From Anaerolineales bacterium (lineage in GTDB: Bacteria > Chloroflexota > Anaerolineae > Anaerolineales > DRMV01): a stretch of DNA of 7,901 nucleotides. Below the pieces are notes generated by a model. That model was not told the DNA's origin. It was given only the letters and a program-made list of their open reading frames with translations, and did not search any database. Made by a program: the position numbers and the translations under genes. Within the stretch, counting starts at the first letter, position 1. Every line of letters starts with the position of its first letter. The DNA lies in contig WGAK01000261.1 of NCBI GenBank assembly GCA_015494815.1, positions 1 through 7,901 on the forward strand, read 5' to 3'. Shown here in pieces: positions 1 to 6,107 of this stretch.

Positions 1-120
1 GGGCGAGGGCAACGCTGGACAAGCCAAGGCTTACGGAGCATGTTAGCCCTTCGGAGTGCGGGGATGGGTGGCCAAAAGGCGTGGGCAGAGGCTTGGGCCC
101 TTATGAGCCAGGCTCCCTGA
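1..120 (+). other. Open frame from the window edge, possible C-terminal tail of an unknown gene
   Basis: Reading frame 1 is open from base 1 to a TGA at 118-120 (39 codons). It ends in a Trp/Ala-rich stretch (MLALRSAG, then WAEAWALM) that could be the end of a protein. A tail of this style occurs in some transposases, and a transposase remnant lies directly downstream, but the resemblance is too weak for a name. The stretch is short and cut by the edge, so a chance open frame is just as possible. Confidence 0.15.
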
Positions 121-340
121 CCTTCCCATCAACTTGGGACGCACCCGGATATGACCATCGAAGAGGCGGCTGAATACGCCCTGCATGTCTGGCAGGCAGT
201 TCGCCGGTATCGAACGAGGCCAATTTCGCGCGGCCATTGCCCAACAGGATCATATTGGGTTGGCCATTCGCTCTCTCCCACGTTTGGAGGTCACCCGCTT
301 TGAGGCCAAACAGCCATTATTCGGTAGGCTATTCGTCATT
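121..340 (+). pseudogene. Decayed C-terminal remnant of a DDE transposase, frameshifted
   Basis: Two overlapping frames together read like the end of an IS transposase. Frame 1 (about 121-195) gives THPDMTIEEAAEYALHVW. Frame 2 (about 194-340) gives RQFAGIERGQFR, then QQDHIGLAIRSLPRLE, then RFEAK. Many DDE transposases of the IS4/IS701 sort end with the order ...W.IE.YHRGLKQ-CGIE-CQ-R...Q-NHIGLAIRAF-RLE. The pieces here follow that order, but the link between HVW and RQFAGIER is missing and the frame changes there, and a gap follows RLE. No catalytic DDE region, start or inverted repeats are visible, so it cannot be active. Base composition is more AT-rich than in rpoC. The remnant contains the only GATC (248-251) and the only ACGT (280-283) found in the window, consistent with foreign origin. 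The match is from memory of the family; the IS family name is tentative. Confidence 0.55.
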
Positions 341-424
341 ATTTGGCCCATCCTACCCTCGTCCTTCAGCCAACTGCGTAACTCTTAGGAAGAAAAAGCC
401 CTGTCCAAAAGGCCCCGCCAAACC

Positions 425-453
425 TTGACGGGCCGGGCCGGGGGCTGTATAAT
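425..453 (+). promoter_or_regulatory. Sigma-70-type promoter of rpoC
   Basis: The -35 box TTGACG (425-430) and a perfect -10 box TATAAT (448-453) are separated by exactly 17 bp of G/C-rich spacer. Transcription would start near 460-463. It faces rpoC, whose start codon lies about 255 nt downstream, and no other plus-strand gene lies between. Strong boxes fit a housekeeping gene. Boxes and spacing are seen directly; the activity and target are inferred. Confidence 0.8.
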
Positions 454-462
454 ACGCCTCGC

Positions 463-546
463 ATGCAAACCCAAGGCCCTCGAACGAACCATAGCGAGCG
501 TGGTGGCGCGCAACGCGCCTGCGCGCTGGCTTTTTTTGTCTGTTGA
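463..546 (+). CDS. Possible leaderless 27-aa leader peptide ahead of rpoC
   Basis: An ATG at 463-465 sits 10 bp after the -10 box, at or within a few bases of the predicted transcript start, so it would be translated without a ribosome-binding site. It reads MQTQGPRTNHSERGGAQRAC, then ALAFFVC, and stops at TGA 544-546. The frame runs through the GC-rich hairpin and T-tract at 504-537, which is where a ribosome would need to be to affect folding of an attenuator. No homologue is recognised, and a 27-codon frame can arise by chance. This is a candidate only. Confidence 0.2.
   Translation: MQTQGPRTNHSERGGAQRACALAFFVC
504..537 (+). terminator. Terminator or attenuator-like hairpin with T7 in the rpoC leader
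   Basis: Bases 506-511 (GCGCGC) pair with 521-526 (GCGCGC). Two wobble pairs (505-527 and 504-528) extend the stem around a 9-nt loop, and after two bases comes a run of seven T (531-537). A competing stem, GGCGCG 505-510 with CGCGCC 514-519 around loop CAA, shares the same bases, so both cannot form at once. The hairpin lies about 45-65 nt after the predicted transcript start and upstream of rpoC. It could end a short RNA of about 77 nt or act as an attenuator. The wobbles and self-complementary GC runs limit certainty. Confidence 0.4.
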
Positions 547-568
547 TGGTTGAATGGGGTTCGCCCAC

Positions 569-582
569 ACCACAAGGGTGGT
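569..582 (+). other. Small hairpin in the rpoC leader
   Basis: ACCAC (569-573) and GTGGT (578-582) form a perfect 5-bp stem around a 4-nt loop AAGG. It lies between the T7 hairpin and the next structured stretch of the leader. It is short enough to be chance. Confidence 0.2.
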
Positions 583-600
583 CAATTTGCGTCTGATGTC

Positions 601-653
601 CCGCCATTTCGTCTCGCGACAGGTGCTGCAGCCCTGTGGCGGTGCTTTTGTTT
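601..653 (+). other. Second hairpin plus T-rich stretch in the rpoC leader
   Basis: CCGCC (601-605) pairs with GGCGG (638-642), and inside it ACAGG (619-623) pairs with CCTGT (633-637) around a 9-nt loop. A 13-nt bulge lies on the 5' side. TGCTTTTGTTT follows (643-653). It is a second terminator-like element in the same untranslated leader, weaker than the first because of the large bulge and the interrupted T run. Confidence 0.25.
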
Positions 654-704
654 AACGAACACGCCGCGCCCGACCTCGCGCGCGTCTGGCCCAGGGATTT
701 CCCC

Positions 705-710
705 AGGAGG
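705..710 (+). promoter_or_regulatory. Ribosome-binding site that fixes the rpoC start
   Basis: AGGAGG is a perfect Shine-Dalgarno core, 6 nt before GTG at 717. It selects GTG 717 over the in-frame ATG at 636, which has no comparable site and would add 27 residues not expected at the RpoC N-terminus. Confidence 0.85.
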
Positions 711-716
711 TTGCTT

Positions 717-3700
717 GTGGAGACCAAAGACATTCTCTCCCTGCGCATTCGCCTCGCCTCGCCCGAGACCATTCTGAGTTGGTCCTACGGCGAGGTCACC
801 AAGCCCGAGACCATCAACTATCGCCGGCTGCGGCCCGAGAAGGACGGGTTGTTCTGCGAGGTCATCTTCGGCCCGACCCGGGACTGGCAGTGCTATTGCG
901 GCAAGTACAAGAACAAACGGTACAAGGGCATTGTGTGCGAGCGGTGCGGCGTCGAAGTCACCCGCTCGTCGGTGCGCCGGGAGCGGATGGGGCACATCCG
1001 GCTGGCCGCACCCGTGGCCCACATCTGGTACACCCGCCGGGTGCCCTCGTACCTGGGCCTGCTGCTGGACATCAACCGCCGCAACCTGGAACGCGTGCTC
1101 TACTTCGCCCAATATGTGGTGACCCATGTGGACGAAGAGGCGCGGCAACGCGCGCTGCAGCGCCTGGACGCGGAAATCGGCCAGAGTGAGCGCGAGCAGG
1201 CCGAGCGCATCAACCTGCGCATCGCGGAAATCAAGGCCCAGCGCGACAAGCGCCTGGCCCGCCTCGAAGCCCAACGCCAGGCCATCGAGGCCGAATACAA
1301 CGAAACCGTGGCCGCGCGCCTGGAGCCCATCATCCGCGAAGGCCAGCGCCTGGAGCAAACCCTCCAGGCCCATATGGGCCAGGTGCTGGACAAACCCCTG
1401 CGCTTCGGCGCCACCGACACCCTGGTGGCCAAGGCCGGCGAGACCGTCACCGCCGACCATCTGGGCCAGGTGCAGCGCATCGTGCAGGAACAACTGGCCG
1501 CCATCGAAGCCCAACTGAAGCAGGAAAAGGACGCGCGCCTGGCCGCCATCGAAGCCGAGCGCGACCGTGTGCGGGCCGAGGCCCAGCGCCGCATGGACAT
1601 CCTGCGCGAGGAGGCCGAGCGCCAGGCCAGCCGTGAGCACGACGAACGCCTGCGCTGGCGCGACGAACTCATGGAACTGCGGCCCTTGACCTTCCTCAGC
1701 GAGCCCCGCTACCGGGAACTCAAATCGCGCTGGGGCAATGTCTTCCGGGCCGACATGGGCGCGGAGGCCTTCCACGAAATCTTGCGCCGCCTGGACCTGG
1801 ACGCGCTGGCCCGCGACCTGTGGCATGAAGTGCGCACCACCAAGAGCAAGCAAAAGCGCAAGAAGGCCATCAAACGCCTGAAAATCGTCGAAGCCTTCCG
1901 CCGCTCGGGCAACCGCCCCGAATGGATGATTCTCACCGTGCTGCCCGTGCTGCCGCCCGACCTGCGGCCCATGGTGCAACTGGACGGCGGTCGCTTCGCC
2001 ACCAGCGACCTCAACGACCTGTACCGCCGGGTCATCAACCGCAACAACCGCCTCAAGCGGCTCATCGAACTGGGCGCGCCCGATGTCATCATTCGCAACG
2101 AAAAGCGCATGTTGCAAGAGGCGGTGGACTCGCTCATTGACAATTCGTACCGCGGCAAAGCCTTGCTGCGCCGCGGCCGCCGCGAACTCAAATCCTTGAG
2201 CGATATGCTCAAAGGCAAGAAGGGCCGTTTCCGCCGCAACCTGCTGGGCAAGCGGGTGGACTATTCGGGGCGCTCGGTCATCGTGGTGGGCCCCAAACTC
2301 AAGTTGCACCAGTGCGGCCTGCCCAAGAGCATGGCCCTGGAACTGTACCGGCCTTTCGTGCTGGCCCGTCTGGTCGAAAAAGAATATGTCAACAACATCC
2401 GCGGGGCCAAGCGCTTCGTCGAGCGGGGGCGCCCCGAGGTGTGGGAGGTGCTGGAAGAGGTCATCAAAGAGCGGCCCGTGCTGCTCAACCGGGCACCCAC
2501 CCTGCACCGCCTGGGCATCCAGGCCTTCGAGCCCATCCTCATCGAGGGCAGCGCCATCCAACTGCACCCCCTGGTGTGCACCGCGTTCAACGCCGACTTC
2601 GACGGCGACCAAATGGCCGTGCACCTGCCCCTCACCCCCGAGGCCATCCGCGAGGCCCGGGAACTGATGCTGGCCTCCAAGAACCTGCTCAAACCCGCGG
2701 ACGGCGAGCCCATCATCACGCCTTCCAAGGACATGGTGCTGGGCATCTACTACCTCACCATGGAAGACCCGCGGCCGCACAAAGGCGACGGCCTGGCCTT
2801 CGGCCGTTATGAAGAGGTGGAACTGGCGTACGCGTTGGGCCAGGTCGAAATTCACAGCCGCATCCGGTTCCGCACCATGACCTGGTTCGACGACCAAGGG
2901 CAGCGTCTGCCGCGGCCCGAAGAGCGGGTCATCGAGACCACCGTGGGCCGGGTCATCTTCAACCAGGTGCTGCCCGAATTCATGCGCTTCTACAACCAGG
3001 TGCTGGACAAAGGCGGCGTGCGCGACCTGATGTCGCAAATCTACGAACTGGGCGGCGACGAGGCCACCGTGGCCGTGGCCGACCCCATCAAAGACATCGG
3101 CTTCAAGTACGCCACCCGCTCGGGCGTCACCGTGGCCATCGCCGACATCACCGTGCCCGACGAAAAATGGGCCATCATCCAGCGGGCCCACGACGAAGTG
3201 GACAAGGTGGAACGGGCCTTCCGGCGGGGCTTGCTCACCGAGCAAGAGATGACCGAGCGGGTCATCGAAATCTGGCAGCAGGCCACCGAAGAAGTGCGTG
3301 AGGCCGTCAAGCGGGTGCTGGACCCCACCAACGACCTGGCCGTGATGGCCATCTCGGGCGCGACCAAAGGCGGCTATGGCACCATCGCGCAGTTGGCCGG
3401 CATGCGGGGTATGATGGCCGACCCCTCGGGCCGCATCATCCCCTTGCCCATTCGGTCCAACTTCCGCGAGGGCCTGAGCAACTTGGAGTACTTCATCTCG
3501 ACCCACGGCTCCCGCAAGGGCCTGGCCGACACCGCGCTGCGCACCGCGGACGCGGGCTACCTGACCCGACGCCTGGTGGATGTGGTGCAGGATGTCATCA
3601 TCACCATGGAGGACTGCGGCACCGAACAGGCCTGGACCATCCGCCGCAGCGACGATGTGGGCGGCCAGAGCATCGGCGAACGGCTGTGGGGCCGGGTGGC

Positions 3701-5042
3701 GGCCGAGCATGTGGTGGACCCCGACACGGGCGAGGTCATCGTGCGGGCCGGCGAACTCATCGAAAAACGCCACGCCCGCCGCATCCAGGCCTCCAAAATC
3801 GCGGCCGTCAAGGTGCGCTCGCCCCTCACCTGCGAAGCGCCCTTCGGCCTGTGCGCGCAGTGCTACGGCCTGGACCTGGGCACGGGCAAGCGGGTCGAAG
3901 TGGGCACCGCGGTGGGCATCGTGGCCGCGCAATCCATCGGTGAGCCCGGCACCCAGTTGACCCTGCGCACCTTCCACACGGGTGGCGTGGCCTCCGAGCG
4001 CGACATCACCACCGGTCTCCCCCGGGTGGAAGAGGCCTTAGAGGCCCGCAAGGAGCCCAAAGGCGAGGCCGTCATCACCGAAATCGGCGGCGTGGTGCAG
4101 GTCACCCAATCCGAGAAATACCCCGACCTGCGCATCGTGCGGGTCATGCACAGTTACATGACCCAGGACGAATACCCCTTGCCCGAAGGGGCGCTTCTGC
4201 AAGTGGAAGACGGGGGCGCGGTCGAGGCCGGCCAGCCACTGTACACCGACGCGGACGGCAACGAAGTGACCGCGACCCACGGCGGCCGGGTGCGCCTCGA
4301 AGGCGACAAACTCATCGTGGCCTACGAGCGCAAAGAAGTACGCGAATACGAAATCCCCGGCAACATGCCCCTGCTGGTGCAAACGGGCGACAAAGTCGAG
4401 CCCGGCCAGCCCCTCACCGAGGGCTCCCTCAACCCGCACCGGGTGCTGCAAATCCGCGGCCGCGAAGCCGCGCAACTGTACCTGTTGGCCGAAGTGCAAA
4501 AGGTCTACCGCACCCAGGGCCAGAAAATCCACGACAAGCACTTCGAGGTGGTCATTCGCAAGATGACCTCCAAGGTGCACATCGTCAACCCCGGCGACAG
4601 CGACTACCTGCCCGGCGATGTCGTGGACCGGCTCAAAGTGCGGCGGCTGAACGAGGAACTCATCGCCCAGGGCAAGCGCCCGGCCAAATACCGGGATGTG
4701 CTGCTGGGCATCTCCAAGGTGGCCCTGGCCACCGAGTCGTGGCTGTCCGCGGCGTCCTTCCAGCACACCATTCGGGTGCTGGCCGAGGCCACCATCGCGG
4801 CCAAGACCGACCGCCTGCTGGGCCTCAAGGAAAATGTCATCATCGGCAAACTCATCCCCGCGGGGACGGGCTTTGACCCCAGGCGCTTTGCCGAGGTGCT
4901 GGGGCTGGCCCAAGAGCCCGAGGAGGAACCGCCGGCGGCCGAGGCCGAAGGCGAACCCCCCGAGGCCGAGGCCGGGCCCGAGGCCGAAGCCGCGGGCGAG
5001 CAACCCGTGAGCCCCGCGCCCTCCAGCGTGCCCTCGTCGTAG
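717..5042 (+). CDS. rpoC: DNA-directed RNA polymerase subunit beta-prime
   Basis: RpoC forms, with RpoB, the catalytic centre of RNA polymerase. The protein is 1441 aa from GTG 717 to TAG 5040-5042. The N-terminal zinc ribbon is C59, C61, C74, C77. An insertion of about 190 residues (140-330) holds two charged coiled-coil arms around a short beta-like segment (DKPLRFGATDTLVAKAGE). The clamp resumes near MGAE (347-350). The catalytic loop NADFDGD is at 625-631 with all three Mg-binding Asp residues. The bridge helix is near 799-825 and the trigger loop near 918-955 (LEYFISTHGSRKGLADTALR). The second zinc site is C967, C1039, C1046, C1049. A Glu/Ala/Pro-rich acidic tail follows from about 1399. 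Everything essential is present and there is no frameshift. Chloroflexota, Thermus and some others carry insertions at this place. rpoB is not adjacent upstream, so the gene seems to be transcribed from its own promoter at 425-453. Confidence 0.98.
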   Translation: METKDILSLRIRLASPETILSWSYGEVTKPETINYRRLRPEKDGLFCEVIFGPTRDWQCYCGKYKNKRYKGIVCERCGVEVTRSSVRRERMGHIRLAAPVAHIWYTRRVPSYLGLLLDINRRNLERVLYFAQYVVTHVDEEARQRALQRLDAEIGQSEREQAERINLRIAEIKAQRDKRLARLEAQRQAIEAEYNETVAARLEPIIREGQRLEQTLQAHMGQVLDKPLRFGATDTLVAKAGETVTADHLGQVQRIVQEQLAAIEAQLKQEKDARLAAIEAERDRVRAEAQRRMDILREEAERQASREHDERLRWRDELMELRPLTFLSEPRYRELKSRWGNVFRADMGAEAFHEILRRLDLDALARDLWHEVRTTKSKQKRKKAIKRLKIVEAFRRSGNRPEWMILTVLPVLPPDLRPMVQLDGGRFATSDLNDLYRRVINRNNRLKRLIELGAPDVIIRNEKRMLQEAVDSLIDNSYRGKALLRRGRRELKSLSDMLKGKKGRFRRNLLGKRVDYSGRSVIVVGPKLKLHQCGLPKSMALELYRPFVLARLVEKEYVNNIRGAKRFVERGRPEVWEVLEEVIKERPVLLNRAPTLHRLGIQAFEPILIEGSAIQLHPLVCTAFNADFDGDQMAVHLPLTPEAIREARELMLASKNLLKPADGEPIITPSKDMVLGIYYLTMEDPRPHKGDGLAFGRYEEVELAYALGQVEIHSRIRFRTMTWFDDQGQRLPRPEERVIETTVGRVIFNQVLPEFMRFYNQVLDKGGVRDLMSQIYELGGDEATVAVADPIKDIGFKYATRSGVTVAIADITVPDEKWAIIQRAHDEVDKVERAFRRGLLTEQEMTERVIEIWQQATEEVREAVKRVLDPTNDLAVMAISGATKGGYGTIAQLAGMRGMMADPSGRIIPLPIRSNFREGLSNLEYFISTHGSRKGLADTALRTADAGYLTRRLVDVVQDVIITMEDCGTEQAWTIRRSDDVGGQSIGERLWGRVAAEHVVDPDTGEVIVRAGELIEKRHARRIQASKIAAVKVRSPLTCEAPFGLCAQCYGLDLGTGKRVEVGTAVGIVAAQSIGEPGTQLTLRTFHTGGVASERDITTGLPRVEEALEARKEPKGEAVITEIGGVVQVTQSEKYPDLRIVRVMHSYMTQDEYPLPEGALLQVEDGGAVEAGQPLYTDADGNEVTATHGGRVRLEGDKLIVAYERKEVREYEIPGNMPLLVQTGDKVEPGQPLTEGSLNPHRVLQIRGREAAQLYLLAEVQKVYRTQGQKIHDKHFEVVIRKMTSKVHIVNPGDSDYLPGDVVDRLKVRRLNEELIAQGKRPAKYRDVLLGISKVALATESWLSAASFQHTIRVLAEATIAAKTDRLLGLKENVIIGKLIPAGTGFDPRRFAEVLGLAQEPEEEPPAAEAEGEPPEAEAGPEAEAAGEQPVSPAPSSVPSS

Positions 5043-5070
5043 CCCTTGACCACCAGCCTGCTAAGCGCAA

Positions 5071-5099
5071 CAACGCCCCGGTCGTGCGCCGGGGCGTTG
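5071..5099. terminator. Hairpin between convergent genes, probable bidirectional terminator
   Basis: CAACGCCCCGG (5071-5081) is the exact reverse complement of CCGGGGCGTTG (5089-5099), giving an 11-bp GC-rich stem with a 7-nt loop. It lies 28 bp after the rpoC stop and 18 bp past the stop of the convergent nucleotidase gene. Neither side has a real T run (only GGGCTTTGG on the plus side), so termination may rely on the stem alone or on Rho. The stem is directly visible; the function is inferred from its position. Confidence 0.75.
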
Positions 5100-5117
5100 G
5101 GCTTTGGTGGGGGAACC

Positions 5118-6107
5118 TCAGGCGGCCAGGTCTCGCAGCGCTTGCAGCACGGCCGGGTGCAACGCGGCGTTGGTGGCCACCACCCCCCGGTTGCGGGCCA
5201 GGGTGCGTCCCTGGCCGAAATCCAGCGCGCGGCCGTCCAGGTCCGTCACCCGGCCGCCGGCTTCTTCCACCAACAGAGCCCCCGCGGCCTGGTCCCAAAT
5301 CTTTTCCTTGTAGTCGGGGCGGGAGGCCGGGGGTACCCGCAGGTAGATGTCGCCCTGGCCCGCGGCCAGCAGCGCGTACTTGGCCTGGCTATCCAGGCGC
5401 ACGGGGGGCTGCCGGGTGCCCAGGCGCCGGGCCAGCGCGGCGATGAGGCCGCCGTGGGTGTGCGCGGCCTCGTAGGAGCGCAAGATGCGCGCCGCGCGCG
5501 GGTCGCGCACGGCCGAAACCCACAGGCGTTGCCACGGCCCTCCGGCCAGGGGTGCGGCCCACGCGCCCCGACCGCGCGCGGCCACGGCCAACCAGCCGGG
5601 CAACGCCGCGCCCGCGGCGGGGGCCTCTGCCGCGGGCCAGGCCAGGTTGGGGCAGGCCAGCCCGCCCCACTGCACCCGGCCGCCGTCCACCAGGGCCAGG
5701 GCCACGGCATATTGCGCGCCGCGCAAAAAGCCCTTGGTGCCGTCCACGGGGTCGAGCACCCAGAAGCGCCCGCGCGGCTCGGCCCGGCCCTGGGCCAGCC
5801 AGGTCGGCAACGCGTCCGTATCGGCCTGGGGCAGCACCAGGCGCACGGCCTCGAGCACCGCGGCCTGCACCGCCGGGGGCGCGGCCCGAAAGGTGGCCGC
5901 GTCTTCTTCGGCCACCAGCCGCGCGGCGGGCTCGTGCTGCCGCAGCCACGCGGTCACCACGGCCTGGGCGGCGAAGTCGGCTGCGGTCACGGGCGAGCGG
6001 TCGGCCTTGTCCACGGCCTGGGCCTGCCGCGCCTGGATGGTCCAGGTGACCCGCGCGGCCTGGCGCAACGCCTCCACGGCCCAGGCGGGGCCGATGGGCG
6101 GGTTCAT
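5118..6107 (-). CDS. 3'(2'),5'-bisphosphate nucleotidase, Hal2-type inositol monophosphatase superfamily
   Basis: The predicted reaction removes the 3'-phosphate of pAp/PAPS-type nucleotides, by-products of sulfate activation and phosphopantetheine transfer, to give AMP in the cytoplasm. The protein is 329 aa, close to Hal2-type length and longer than typical CysQ. Visible motifs are DKADRSPVTAAD (33-44), the metal-binding VAEED (65-69), DPVDGTKGFLRG (119-130) and QYAVALALVDGG (132-143), and the third metal site IWDQAAGALLVEEAGG (270-285). The form DPVDGTKGFLRG with DSQAKYALLAAG is typical of Hal2-like enzymes rather than SuhB. Its ATG (6107-6105) overlaps the rimO stop as ATGA, and GGAGG (6117-6113) sits 5 nt upstream inside rimO, so the two are translationally coupled. 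A generic inositol-phosphate phosphatase is the main alternative. Confidence 0.9.
   Translation of the reverse strand: MNPPIGPAWAVEALRQAARVTWTIQARQAQAVDKADRSPVTAADFAAQAVVTAWLRQHEPAARLVAEEDAATFRAAPPAVQAAVLEAVRLVLPQADTDALPTWLAQGRAEPRGRFWVLDPVDGTKGFLRGAQYAVALALVDGGRVQWGGLACPNLAWPAAEAPAAGAALPGWLAVAARGRGAWAAPLAGGPWQRLWVSAVRDPRAARILRSYEAAHTHGGLIAALARRLGTRQPPVRLDSQAKYALLAAGQGDIYLRVPPASRPDYKEKIWDQAAGALLVEEAGGRVTDLDGRALDFGQGRTLARNRGVVATNAALHPAVLQALRDLAA

Noticed and set aside
393..413. Minus-strand hairpin (398-413) followed by five T
   Set aside because: Only five pairs with one wobble, and no minus-strand gene ends here.
636..716. In-frame upstream ATG extending RpoC by 27 residues
   Set aside because: No ribosome-binding site at 636, a perfect one before GTG 717, and the extension is not like known RpoC N-termini. 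It also overlaps the leader hairpin.
582..3977. A 1131-codon open frame on the minus strand across rpoC
   Set aside because: It is antisense to an unmistakable RpoC. It is His/Gly/Asp/Ala-rich, matches no family I recognise, and is explained by strong G/C bias at third codon positions and few T/A-ending codons.
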